NCBI GenBank assembly: GCA_019843655.1
Contig: JACDQD010000103.1
Coordinates: forward strand, 11,035,501 to 11,099,500
DNA: 64,000 nucleotides
Source of the DNA: Lethocerus indicus
Lineage: Eukaryota; Arthropoda; Insecta; Hemiptera; Belostomatidae
Direction of reading: 5' to 3'
Made by a program: the position numbers and the translations under genes. The notes under the pieces are model-generated. The model did not search any database and was not told the DNA's origin. It worked only from the letters and a program-made list of their open reading frames with translations. Of the stretch, positions 12,241 through 25,334 are shown one piece after another; the first letter of the stretch is position 1; each line of letters opens with the position of its first letter.

Positions 12241-15200
12241 ATAATGCGACCAACATAAAAAAAAAATAGTAATTATTCTACTTTTTATCAATTCTACTGC
12301 TGACCATATTTGGACGTGATGTAGAGTCCATGATTTTATACAACATAATTTCGAGCGCGGAACAGACTTGCAAAGTAGTACAATGTGTTCTGGGAGGGGG
12401 CGGGCAAACATAATAACAGTTACTTTCAATCGGGCCCAGCAGCCCTTAGGGCCCAACATTTAGGATAACGCTTGGCCCGGGAAAACTTCCACCTTCGGGG
12501 CCGTAAACTTCAGTAATGATAACGACTCGACCAATTGGGAGGAGGCCGATGAGATGGGCCCTTCACAGCCTCCAACTAGCGGCCTTAACAGCTGTTCTCG
12601 ATTGGGGCCTGCGACATCATACAAAATGTTCCCCTTTACTGTCACACTGCAATTTAACGCCGTACGAAGTAATTAATTTATTTTTCCCAGGACTATTCCC
12701 AGTAAATCACATTCAAGTAATGATAATACAAGTTGCTATCCGACCGGAGTAAAATAATGTGCTCGATAAATAGTTTTCACTAAAAGATCAACCAATTTCA
12801 TTCTCACTATATCTTTTCACTTCTACCATACTCAGCATATAATCATAGTAACTAATAGATGCCCTTTTAAATTATAAAGTTTATTAGAATTAAAAAAATA
12901 AAATATACCAAAAATCGTACAGTGGGGTTAAGCAGTTATTATGGCCCAGTTGATGAACCGAAACCTGTGTCGCTTATGACCTCGTGGGGATAAAAAATCG
13001 AATATTAATTAAATCGAAAATGAACTGTCGAAATATGACTACCATATTTTTGAATATGCGTTATTCTCCATTTATATCTACAGTTAAACTGAAGTCTGTA
13101 TAGGTCGGTCTTCTAAATGCTGACATATCATGCTAACCTGTGCATGGCCCCTTTATAAAATTGGCATGAACCGCTAGGCCAAAATTGGGTAACGAATGAG
13201 GGCATTTACCGGTCGGGTGTGCCGGTGTGAGTGGAACTCACATGCAGACACACAGAAACAGTGCCGCCTTGGTCCCTAGGGAGCATTTCACTCGGATCTC
13301 ATCCTGCGGGCTACAACTGGAAGAATCTCATTACGCCGAGGCTCCTTCCCGGGGGGACGCGATACACGTCCACGTTTGTCAATAAGGGATCATCATATAT
13401 TTTGTTTCTTTCCCCTCGGAGGTTTCCTTTTCGGGTCCTCTGCAAAACAGATTTGATTCTAGTGGGAGAAAAACTGGGGGTTGGAAGGTCGAATCGTAAC
13501 AATATATAAATTGAGAACACCGGGTAAAACATCGATCGGAAGGGAGAAATGGCTTCGAATCGATAGAATAGTGCCTTGAAATAATAAAGCATTCGTGACA
13601 TCTTCACGGAAGTTGCGCCCCACTACTCGACTTATACACAGTTGCAAACTTTCACCCCACACAGACTTGCAACAACTTACATAAGCCGATTTATTTTTCC
13701 CACATAAAGGTTACCACTATTACTTGCAGCTTTCCCTTTTGTCCTGAACTATCAAGTCCCGCGGTAAGTGTTCCTAAGTTTCTACTTTGAACTTTAGCGC
13801 CCACAACTATCCCCACCCCCTTCGGTCTTTTACACAGAGTCCAGTTAACGCTATTACGTTCTACGCGCGTCTTAAGTTTCAAATGAACTTTAAAGAGAAT
13901 AATATAATTAACAAATTTCAACGTAACCCACCGAAACAAAACAAATGTCATGCTGTAACACTTGATTTGTTTTGTCTGCAATTAAATCAGTAATTATAAC
14001 TATGCAAAACTAAGCTCATAATTTCTTTTATATAAGTACTAAACAACTAAGCATTACGAAACTTACAGGCCTTCCAAGAAATATAAATTAGCGTAAAGCA
14101 AAAGTGTGAGGAAAAAAAGGCGGGCTGATTAAGCAAAACAAGCTTAGCACCTCAAGGAGGTGGTGGTTTATTTCGGTGCCGAAAAGTCGGAAATTAATGC
14201 GTCCTTCTCGGCTACTAGTGGGTGGGTAAAGCGGACCTCCGGGGAGAAGCTGAGTAGGACCCAAATGCGAAATTAGATGGAAATAAATTCTCTGTTTCCT
14301 CCGGGTAAAACATTGCCCTTTCTCTTGTTCGGTGAGGGGGCGGCCTCCACCCGATTTTCCTTCAACTAATTTGCATTCTCTTACGGACAATCTAGTCCGC
14401 TTATAAAACAGAGAGCCGAGCCGGAGAGAGCGAGAGAAAGGCGATAACCGACAAGAAATGTTTAACATTTCAATTTGGCCACTCTTTTTTCCCTCTCCTT
14501 TTTCGGAGCCCAATCCCTCCACAAACCTATTATATATTATAATGAATTTCGTTAGCTGGATGTTGGCCGAGTTTGAATATGCAGTAGGGGCGAAATATTT
14601 GAAGAAACGACAAAATAAACGCAAAATGAACGGCGCGAAATTCTCGTCAGTGGATTGGGCTGAAGCACAATTGAAACACCAGACGTAAAAATATTTAAAA
14701 AAAATTTTTTTAACACATAAGCTCTCTGACTAAACAATAGAGGCAAAGAAACAGAAAAAATTCGAAAAATCAAAACATTCGAACAGAGGGAAGATGTTCG
14801 TACATAACCTTGACAACGAAAAACGCCACAAGACTAATAGAATTGTGAATGTGCTGACAGGAAGCTCGTGGACGGCCGACATTCGTAAGTACCATAGTGT
14901 AATACTGAAGGCATGTTAGGTACGATAGCGATAGGGCACGATTCAACCTTTTGTCTGGCCAAATAGACACCACAGCAGATCGCAGTTGAGTGACGGCATA
15001 GCGAATGTGTACGCCCGGTTGCCTTCGCGTTACAAGATGGCTCCATAAAAGTATTCCAAGTCGTAATTTAGACGCGGTTCCACCTACATTCTTGCGGTTT
15101 GGTGTTTTGTAGCTAGTGAAGATGGCGAGCGGTCGAAACCGTTCTAGCAAAGGATGGAACAAGCGAGAGGAGACAGAAGATTGAGAAAACAACAGTACTA

Positions 15201-16140
15201 CAAACCATCGCAGACCGATGTTATCTTTGGGACCGTAGTGTTAATTTCATTTTCATTTATATTCTATAAATATTTCTGGTTTAATTTCCGGATAGACAAG
15301 GAAAGCTCGATTTGTTCTCCAACTGCCGAAACCCCATTGGCAGAAAATCGTAGTAAAATTAAATTCACGGCGAAAAATATTTGTCAACCCATATCTTCCA
15401 ACTGGGTACGTACGTACGACAGGGTCATGAGCGATAGATAGGAAAGTCCCGCTGAATTCATTAGCGTTGTGTCCAGCAACTGTAGCAGCTGGCTTTTCAA
15501 TTGTGCTTCGAATGGAAAAGTGTACGGGAACAGGTGTCAATGCGACACTGAGGGTGGTCCAAAGGAAAGAGAGTGCGGAACGCGCCTGACCAGGGAGGAA
15601 CAATGGAAGGCGCACCGACGAATCTGTAATGAGACCGTAGCCGTCACCGGTGACCGACCAGAGATCAAGGGCGTCATCACTACCGGCGAATAACAATTAC
15701 ATGTCGAAGCAACTAGGCGGAAAGAATGAAGCAACTCGGCAGGTTCCTTTAGAGTGAAAACAGTCACTGAATTTAATACTAAAACCATGTTCCAGCATAA
15801 TACAGGGAATGTGTTATTCTGGTCTATTTATTATATTATAGAGTTAATATAAACGAATCGAATTAATACATTATAAATTTATGAGGATTTATTATGGTAC
15901 ATGTAACTTACAGAGCACCACCATGATAGTCTTCTGGGTATCGTGGAGAAATATAGACTGAGAAGTAGAGATCCAACTGAGAGAAAAATTATAGTTGATA
16001 TTAAATGAAATAAGGCATATTTTATCAATGAGAAATAATAGTTTAACCCGTCCGGACATTGAAATATTGGGAATATTTTATTTCAACTTGGACTCAATTA
16101 GGTTGTTTTGTTTTATTATTTCATCAACCTTTCACGTTAT
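12241..16140. other. Non-coding mosaic, possible start-site-like segment near 15.1 kb
   Basis: GC islands lie at about 12400-12640, 13200-13500 and 14150-14660. The last carries the longest open frame in the window (178 codons, minus strand), which has no domain I recognise. An A8T7 palindromic tract lies at 14695-14713. Near 15060-15184 a CpG-rich segment ends in AAGATGGCGAGC and a 20-codon frame (15122-15184), a start-site-like context without further support. Confidence 0.4.
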
Positions 16141-19100
16141 TAGCGTTATTTAATACTGTTGTAGAGCACTGAGGAGAAGATGGCAATGATGTACGATCGA
16201 GAACATTACATTTTGTAAAGCAATAGACAAGAATGGGGCGCGTTTGTTAAGTTGCCCATTAAACGAGGACTGCGTACAAGCAACGTCGTTTGTTCTCGAC
16301 GGGTTAACGACACACAAGAAGCTCCCCCCCCCACCAAATCGCCCGTCTTCGAGGTATTTTCTATTATCCGCGCCGGAATTACACCGGGAGAGTTTCCAGG
16401 GAGGTTCGAGGAGTTCACCCGGCAACGACGACAGGGAGTTTTAATGCAGTTAACCGCGGTCGAGAGGGACACTTGTCACGGACAGCGACATTGGGGGAAA
16501 CGACGTTTAAAAGTGAAAGGCCCCGGCTTTCAACCCCGGAGAATTTCCTAACTGGATTATATGAAACCGGACAGTTGAAAATAGTTGTAACTCGGGCAAC
16601 AATTAAAGGGAAACGCGGTTGGTATGACGAGGGTGTGACAGCCAGCCTCTGAGCGCTCTCACTTATTCGCTGCAGGACACACTAACTACACTTAACGGAA
16701 ATCGACTTGACCGGATTAAATATGCGTAGGCTTCCATCGCGCAAGACTCAAGCAAAAAGAATTTTCTGAAGCCTGGAATGACCTGTTACTTGAAGAAGAA
16801 CCCGGAGAGGGGCCGGTGTAAAAGAAGAACAACCTGTTATAGAGGAAGTAAGTCAATGGGAGGAGCCATATGGTGCGCGTACAACATAGCATATGGTGGC
16901 TCGTAGAAGAGCAGCAGGTAGACGGGGGACCTGTACAAAACTGACCCGGCTTTCTTCTCCCCTACAAGTTATAACGATACCGGAGGGTCACCCTACCCAG
17001 CCAACAATGGAAAGGGACAATGGAGAAGGGGCAACAATTCTCGAAACAAAGCCAAGTCACAACTGGGAAAACAGTCCAATTCGTTACAAAGGAGATACCA
17101 TCGGAGCAACCATTGGCACCGATTCCAAACGGAGCATAGAAGTGCGTATTCAAATTAATATGACTGAATGAAAAATGAGATCAGCTACCTGCATTCTAAC
17201 CCGAGCAGGAGCGTTTTTGCTGTAACTACCCCGTAATTAATTCTTTCATATAGCCACTCGCATACGTAGCGCTGCCCTGAAAATATCTGACAAACTTATC
17301 TCTCCCTGTACTAAAATAGTATAGACTTTTTCATTCGGTTGATAATCTGTATGATAGATGATTGTTCATAAATGCAGATAGCTTCACAAAACCAAGAAAT
17401 CCAAGGTTTTAACATAAAGGGGAGGCTTTTTAATCCAGAAAAAAAGAAATTATGAATTTCTTAATGAAACATGCGAATATAATACAATTTTATTAATTAC
17501 GAATTATACGTATTTTCTCTGACCTCGGTCCTCTTCAATCTTCGAAATTTGCATTTCGCACTTGCACGCCGCATTATGAAATAAGCGGCGTCCAGCGAAA
17601 GGCCAAGGAAGCGGTCGCGTTATCTGGGCCGTAATAAAACAAACTGCGGGGTCCCATTTACATTGAACAACCCCCGGGGCCCGCAGCCCTAGGCCACTAG
17701 GCAGGCACTACGAGAGCGGCCCGCTGCTTTGTAAAATGGGCGTTAAACCCGGGATTTATGTCCGAAGGCATTATCCCACTACTAGGATTATATTCAAGTT
17801 CAAACCAGAAGACGCCTAGATTAGGGCATAATTCATCGTGATACTGAAATTTAGTGGACGGACGATTAAAACACGAGACCCACGTTAACAAGATGAATAA
17901 CAAGTATATGAAGAATCGTCGTGGACAATCTGTTTTTTAGTTCATTCTCTCGTCGGTACGAGTGAATGTTTTACTTAGTGACTGGTGCCAAAATTAAAAT
18001 ATTATCCCGGTCCCCAAGTTGTCCTATAATATTCGTCGAAGCTTCTCCCATGCAGGAATTACTTATAAAACACTCCGGATGAATCCCCGTCAAATTGATC
18101 GCTACGGCAAAAAACGGCGACCCCCTGCCGAGCGGACAGATTGGATCCCGCTATCCAGAAATTAGCAATTATGGCTGCACGGCCAGGCCAATTCCGGACC
18201 CTTGCCGGGAAGCGGCAAGGGCGGAAGGGCGGAATAACGAAGGGTTTCCCTTCCCCGCTACACCGGCCTCGGGACGCACAACTTAATCTGACTGCCGGAG
18301 GAAACGCTCCGAACACTTGGAGGGATTCGGCGAGCGCCCCAATCCCCGACACCAACAAACAGGCTCAGGAAAAAAAACATCCCCCCGGCAGCAGCGGGCA
18401 GATCTTTTCAAACGACCCTTCTCGACTGGGTCTCACGCCGCGGCAAAAAGTAATCTCTTTTTCCTATCTTATACAACCGTGTTCCCGCTGATGAATGAAA
18501 CGGGGGAGGGTGGTAAATATTTTATAAGTTCAAAATACACGCGAGTCCGGTAAACCGCTGTTACAATAGTTTTCGCAAGATAGGTCAGTAAGTGGCAGAA
18601 AGCTGGTCGTCGCATCAACTATTAATGATCATTGATACCGTGTTGCAGTAAAAATTAACCAACTGACGATAATATTTCATGACGGCGCCACAGTGAACGC
18701 GTCATGAAGGGTAAATACAATTCAAATCCAATTTATTCAGTTTTTCTAATGTAAGATAAATAGAAAAGACCGAAGTGTTTGGTAAAATGTTCGACGAAAT
18801 TCGAACGCCCTACTCTATGTAAAAATTTGCTGAAACATTTTCCTAATCACGAGAACGGAGTATATATACACTAATGTCGCTTTAATTTTAAATGAGATTT
18901 CACTTTTTGCGTCAAAAATGTCTCTCTTGTTTCATTGAATTACTGTTGCCGCGTATTATTTGAGTTTAATGAATTCGCTTTTGGCTTTGAAAAATAATAA
19001 ATGCGCTGCTTGAAGTCACAGACTTTGCCACACCCAGGACAATTCCAAAGAGAATTAATAAATCGGTATTTGATAAACGAAATCGTACTAAATAATATTA
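16141..19100. other. Non-coding mosaic of CpG-rich islands
   Basis: GC- and CpG-rich islands at about 16230-16560, 16860-17180, 17520-17800 and 18050-18500 alternate with AT-rich DNA. A run of nine C is near 16324. Frames of up to 116 codons occur on both strands in the 18.1-18.5 kb island, none protein-like. No splice-paired exon was found. Confidence 0.45.
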
Positions 19101-19102
19101 AT

Positions 19103-19118
19103 TAATTCGATCGAATTA
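19103..19118. repeat. 16-bp perfect palindrome with mirrored homeodomain cores
   Basis: TAATTCGATCGAATTA is a perfect palindrome whose ends are TAATT/AATTA homeodomain-type cores in opposite orientation around CGATCG. It could bind a homeodomain dimer; that function is an inference. Confidence 0.7.
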
Positions 19119-20894
19119 GGGTTGTCGGGGTGTTGAGCCTCCGATTGGCAAAAACCGCCGCTATCATAGCTAATAGGGCCGCTGCTAATGGGGACAGCGT
19201 ACATCTGTTAAGAGGAGCGTGAAGAGAGATTGGAAGACAACGGCTGAGTGTGTTGGGTCCTTTGAACATGCCCTTGAGGCTCATTAGACTCGGCAACCAG
19301 GGCCTTAAATAGCAATTACGTTACTTTCCCAACCTCTGTGAAGTGTATTAGGCGCTGAGAAACTGTTGAAACAAGATACTCCCCTACGCTTACTCCCTCC
19401 CTATACGGGACGGGTTGTTGATAGACAATCCCTCTTACGGATTGTAGCGAAAATCGTATTTTCAAACCACAAGAGTATGATATTATACTATTCATAGACT
19501 TCGGTCAGGGAGATTATGTAATAGAATTTATAGGAACAAAAATATATAGTAGGTAAATAAATAGCCTAATTGGTATACGGAACATAAGTAGTTCAGAGAC
19601 GACGTATTACTGACCTAATAAAATAAAATATTGGACAAGTTAAAGTTTACAAAGAATTGAATTAAACAATATACACATTATAATTATTTCGACTCCAAGT
19701 TCGGCAATTCAATTTCATTATCGATTCAACCATATTCTGACAAGTAGTCGAAATTTATCAAAGTTGGAACTAACATTCGCTCTTAGAGTCACATGAAATC
19801 CAGACCCACAAGCTCTGCCCACGTTTTACTGTCGGTCCGTAACAATAAATTTCGGTAAATTTCCCTTTTTCCCTCACAATGAACCGCGGACAGCGTCAGT
19901 CGTAGGAAGAATCAGAAAAAAAAGGTTATATACAACTACAGGGGTGGATTCGAAGCGATTTTCTCCTATTGAGAGCGCACGTACTGACGAAAGAAAAGTA
20001 TTAGGTATTCAAAGGAGAAGCCCGTGCGGCCCTAATAGGGGACCGGGCCCTACAAACGGCCCTATAGGCTCGGACCTGAACCCCCAGCAAATCAGTTCCT
20101 CTTTCCCACTGCCGGCTTCCTCTCTGCCGGCACATACAAGAACGTCTTCGGGCCAAACGCGATACGACGCCTTAGTCCAGATATTTACACGCACGAATAT
20201 TACAGTCGAATGCACGCAAAAATTCGGGCCACAAGAGAGAGAGAGGTGAGTTAAAAATAAATGAAACGGAATATGATATCGCCTATCGACTCCTACATAA
20301 ACTATATAAAGTCTTCCGAATCTGAATATCAAATGCGAGCGGCGAGTGGGGAAATTGCAGCTGACTTATCGAAGATCGTACATTTGTTTTGCCAATGGAC
20401 TGGAAGTAAAGAACGGAATGTCTGAAAGCACGCTTTTAGGGATTGTCGAAATGCGTCGTGAATCATAAATGTCTATAAACTTCCATTGTATAGCGCGTTT
20501 CAATTTCTTGAGTGATTCTGCCAACATTGAACGAGAATTCCTGAATTCAAAGCCAGAATCCAAGTATATATCATTTAAGAGTGCGCCAATATAAGAGACA
20601 AAGATACCAGTACGGATGAATGGATCATCGGATTGATCCCTTTGCAAATACGAACCTGTCAACGAATAGCGTCCGCTTCTTACCTTATCTTGAAGTACTA
20701 AACATTCGCCGAATTAGAATCAGAACTTTTTGATCGAAAAACATTAATTCCGGCTGGTCCCCGAAATTGATGAAAGTAGTACTACTCTCCCTCCCTACGA
20801 CAATCGTACTAATTGGCAATTTGTAGTTGGGCCAAAAACTCCTTGGGTTTGAATCAAATCGAATTAAATCCAGGGCCGGGGAGACAATTAAGCT
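19119..20894. other. Non-coding DNA with one GC island
   Basis: A GC-rich island (about 19930-20250) ends in a short AG repeat near 20236. On the minus strand a good isolated donor (AAG then GTAAGA) lies near 20674-20669, but no convincing acceptor precedes it. No gene was recognised. Confidence 0.4.
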
Positions 20895-20919
20895 GGGGTG
20901 AGGAGGGGCGGGGGGTGGG
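20895..20919 (+). other. G-quadruplex motif
   Basis: Plus-strand G runs of 4, 4, 6 and 3 are separated by loops of 6, 1 and 1 bases, with a second G-rich segment about 80 bp further on (near 20985-20997). Confidence 0.65.
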
Positions 20920-23900
20920 TTAAAACGAAAACCCTTTTACGAAATTCAATCCCGACCAATAAACTGGGATCTAAATTTGTTATTGGGGTAGGGGGGGATG
21001 GACTTTTGTTGTTGAGAACAACGTCTCCAGTGTTGAGAGCAAAGAGTCAAAAGTTATAAAAATATATCGGGAACAAGCAAAACATTCCAGTTTACTCTAA
21101 CCCATTTGCCCTCCACCACTCATTAACTGAGAATTTCTACTTGCGAACTTATTTTATTATTTTGTTTTTTAATAACAGCAGGTTCCCGAAACTTTCTCTC
21201 TAGTGTCCAATTAACGCGCCCTTATGGCATCACGAGAAATAAAAGTTATAATTTTTAGACCCGCGGAGCAAAGCTGAAACTTTAATCCGAACTTAATTGA
21301 ATGTAGAACAGGATATAATTGAAATCCGATCCGCCCAACTGCAAGATTAAATGTCTCGCCTTTAATTGTGACAGCTTCGTGAAATTAAATCTTCTTCGAA
21401 TCTCGCTGTTCTAAAAGACAGGAGTTATACTCTCGTCCTTATAATTAGGCTAAATATCATTTTGTGTGAGCGCGATGTGCCGGAAGGAGAGATTACGAGG
21501 AGTACAGGAATTCTGTCGCGTAGACGGAGAAGCCGCAGATTAATCACGGATGCGAACGGAGCACTTACACCGAAAGGAATCTCGGATCGGCCTCTAATTC
21601 TTTACTATATGAAAACCGTTGCCAACTGAAACCGCCGAGTCATATTGTATTTAATACTGTTTTTCGGATAATTCGGGATGATTCGATGAACAATATGCCA
21701 TTCAAGAACAGTACTTCCGCAAAATATTCACCCAAGTGTTCACGCAAGTTTGAGTTCGCCACTGAACAAATGGAAAATTCCCCAACCTGATTCCCATTGC
21801 TAACGGAATCTTATTGAAGATGGTGAGAAAATAGGAGGACCCGAAAAACAATCCGAGAAATAATTGGACATAAGTAAAAAGCTTTTCCTTAATGCCCCAG
21901 GGTTAATTGCACTTTAATTCTTTAACACCAAGTTCACTTTTCAATTAGAGACACAATTCTTGAACAAAGTTTTTGTTTAAAACGTACCACAAAAAAACCG
22001 AAAACGAATAATTGAGAAATAAAAGAGGAATCCTTTCCTTTATTTTCTAAAATAATTCTCGGTTACTTTCTCAACGGTTTGAAAGAATACAACGCAAAGC
22101 GGAATAGATTTTAATACGGAAGTTGGTCTGGTGGGAGGGGGCACGATTAATGAGCCGGAACATTGCTCGGGTTCCCAGCTATTATTCCAACAGCACAAAT
22201 GCCATAACGATAGTAGTTATTACTCCAGTATTTTATTATTCCTGACTGCTCCTCCTCAACGTTTTGATGGGATATTATTACGGGGACTTTTATAATGTCC
22301 CCCACTCAACTCTGCCGATTAATGATTACGGGCGACAATTTCCCCTTTGTTGTAAGAAGGGACGAGGGGGGAGGCAAGCACAATTATGCGGGATAATAAA
22401 CATAAGTTTTATCCGTGTTATCTTCCACGTTTAAGTTTCTCGCCGCATTTACGGATATTACCCGTTTGGGAGCGCGATTAAGACATGAATCTTGAGAATA
22501 TATAATATATAAAGGGGTCTGATTAAGCGTTTATTAGGCTGGGCGAACGCGACCGTAAAGAATGTCCTTAATATTTCTTTCAACTTGAGTTAACATTTTT
22601 TCTTTTATTCGGTCCAACCAGTCAGGAACCAGACATACAAGTAATACAGTTTAGAATGGTTAACCGATAAATAATTACTACCAATTGATCATTATTATGA
22701 AATGATTCAATGATTCATGATTATTATGTTTTATTCAAATTTTTTGGTAAACCCTCTAACACGTAAAATTGAAATTCCATCCCGATTTTTTAAGAGTTAT
22801 TTCTCCCTAATATCTAAATAATACATTTCGAATATCTCGACCTGTTTCCTATTATTCCTAAGAGTATCTTTTTTCTCGCGTAATAATCATTATTCCGTGG
22901 ATTAAAAATTAGCCGAAAACGGAAATTCTGACAATTTCAAGGCGAAGCAGACTGGAACCAGTGAACGGCCTAAGATTGCCCGGACGGGTGATAGTTTTAT
23001 CCCCCAAATCCTAGCGAAAGAAGACGCGTAGTTGACGAGCGGGAGTCAATAACGCGGGGTTTAAAGTGGGGCCAGGCGCGAGGTGTCAATAAAACGCGGT
23101 CTGACGGGCTTATCTCCTCGGGGAGGGCCCAGTCGGATATTTCAGAAGGGGCTGTATATACACCATCTCACCCACCTCAGCCATCCTCCTGTAAGGTGTC
23201 CGTCCCCCGCTTACACAACATTATACCCAGACATGTATGCACAACACGTTTATACCGAAAATACGCGGCCCAACAAAATAATCAAAGTCAACCAGTTGAA
23301 TATTATAACTTGCTGAAGGGATATGGAAAATAAGAAACTAGATTATTTCACACCAATCAACAAGAGAGATTATATTTGGTACCCTGTTCCAATTAATGAC
23401 AATAGGCTCGGGACAAGGTAAAGGGCGTCTGTGTCTCTGATGACGGACAGAATTTTCTTCACAGTTCAAATTTCTGTCGTTTCAAAGGGAAGGGCTCTTT
23501 AACTCCGGTACTCATTGCACTATAATACTATAATTTCTTTCAGTATATCCTGTATCGGAATTTTAAAATTATTTCAAGAAATTTCTCTTGTAAAATATCT
23601 GACTTTCTTCAGCAAAGTCCTCAAAGCGACATACACATGGGTAGGAAAGTGTATCCTAAAAGATCATATTTTGTTTTTATTAAACATGTATTAAGCTTTA
23701 AAACATAGTGATTGAAATACATCTGTTAGTTATTTGCAAGTTCAGAATTTTATGGACGAAATATTATCACCCCCACCATCAACATAGAACTTTCCACTTT
23801 ACTTCCACAATTGTGGAAATATATGGCCTTTAATATCTCTCTCTTAACTTTATTATTAAAAAACCTCCTAAAGTATAACACTAGCAATCATAACACCATC

Positions 23901-24270
23901 AACCTGTAAAACAACGCATCTGATGGAGAAGCAAGCCGTCTGCTTTGCGATTACTGTGTTATAATAACAGAAACTGGGCTAATTTGGTCAAAAATGCTAA
24001 TAAAAGGGGGAATTTTTATTTCCGAGATTTTAAAATTTAAAAAAAATATTTGCCAGTAGCGGAATTTGCTGAGGTTAGGCGGGGAGGATTGGCACCGCCG
24101 TCTTAGTCGGGTCGACTGAATTCCCCCAAAACTCTTGGGCAGAGAAATTAATATCGGGGAGAGAAGAATCCCCCTTCTTCATGGCGGGGAGAGCAACTCG
24201 ACTAACAACAATTCAAACTATGCCGACTATTCCAATAGCCCAGGGAACACCAACACCGACAAGACAGAGC
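20920..24270. other. Non-coding; tandem octamer and 16-bp palindrome
   Basis: Moderately AT-rich DNA with many TAATT/AATTA cores at 21200-22600, a texture often seen in conserved developmental enhancers. A tandem AATGATTC pair lies at about 22701-22716. GC-rich DNA is found at about 22920-23270 and 24060-24290. No coding exon was recognised. Confidence 0.4.
23803..23818. repeat. 16-bp perfect palindrome
   Basis: TTCCACAATTGTGGAA is a perfect 16-bp palindrome centred on CAATTG. It may be a symmetric protein-binding site; no partner is identified. Confidence 0.7.
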
Positions 24271-24285
24271 GAGAGAGAGAGAGAG
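24271..24285. repeat. (GA)n microsatellite
   Basis: About seven GA units at the end of a GC-rich island. Such tracts match the GAGA-factor consensus of flies. Confidence 0.85.
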
Positions 24286-24956
24286 GTCCCTAGAGATATG
24301 AAATTATTTTGTGGTTTCTTAACCGGACAGCGTTCGATTTAATTACGATAATATGTACAAGGGAGGGAACATCAGAGCCAACGGTTTCGGCCGGCCGTAA
24401 CAGAATTTCTCCGGGTCGTTGGGCCAAAACGCTGGAAAGCCATGACGTGAATTTTATCGGGAATAATTCTGCCGACCAATAAACGTATATAATAATTACA
24501 AAATGTCCAAAATATTTTAGAATACCGATCTTTGCGTACCTCATAATATTATACACCCTAAATGCAAAAAATTTATAATTAAATACAATGGCTAACAGAA
24601 ATGACCTAACAGCAATATATTGTTCAGATATACTGTAGAATTAATTTACTTAAAAATGAATATCCAGAACGATAACATGAATTTATAATCGGGAGCATTT
24701 CCATGTAATATTCTAATTCAGTTCCACCGAGTTCGCCATTTTTTAAACGTGGATTGTGAATGGACAACTCAACTAGGTTTCCTATCGCATCGGAATAATG
24801 GAATGTTGAATAGGAACGGGGTGTGCACCTGCACCGCGCCTCCCAGCATTGCTGTCCCGTTCGAAACCACGGAGATGGTAAAACAGCCGGCAGAGAGCGG
24901 GCCCGCGCCGACAATAGGTCCGGGTACCTGATCGCGTGGACGATCCAAAATCAACC

Positions 24957-24979
24957 GGGTACTGGGGCGGGGGCGGGGG
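24957..24979 (+). other. G-quadruplex motif
   Basis: Plus-strand G runs of 3, 4, 5 and 5 with loops of 4, 1 and 1 bases, inside the CpG-rich island at about 24730-25280. Confidence 0.68.
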
Positions 24980-25169
24980 CACCATTCATCATTGGATTGA
25001 ATCACATACCCGAGCCCCCTATCAACTCCATTATCAGTACGGGCCAAGCCACACACACGCCCACACGTATGCCGAGCGAGCGCGAACAGGCGGAAGGCAG
25101 GGCTTTACAATATGAGGCTATGAAGCACACGAGAGCGTACTGATAATTAATGCGACAATACCGGGAAAG

Positions 25170-25334
25170 ATGGCGGACGAGGCCAACGTTGGAGCGAGTT
25201 GTCGGAGTAACGTTCAGTCGGAAACACGATTTTTGATCCGACAAAAATGGGACATACGTCAAATATTCCTGGGACCCCGATGTATAGTTGAAACATGGAT
25301 CGTAAAATGGCATGGTTATGCCTGTAGAGTATAA
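25170..25334 (+). other. Small open frame (54 codons) in a start-site-like CpG context
   Basis: An ATG at 25170 sits in AAAGATGGCGGAC, which is both a good translation-start context and a YY1/Pleiohomeotic-type motif often found at transcription starts. The frame begins MADEANVGAS and runs 54 codons to a TAA at 25332-25334. It lies in a CpG-rich island with a G-quadruplex motif about 200 bp upstream. A short VKWHGY near the C-terminus recalls chromodomain cores but is too short to mean anything alone. No splice sites or homology support it. It could be a short first exon, a small peptide gene, or chance. Confidence 0.12.

Noticed and set aside
14088..14624. 178-codon minus-strand open frame
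   Set aside because: It lies in a GC-rich, stop-poor island with a frame on the other strand, has no recognisable domain and is not bounded by convincing splice sites.
25299..25319. VKWHGY as a chromodomain fragment
   Set aside because: Six residues only, with no flanking chromodomain pattern, and the frame stops four codons later.
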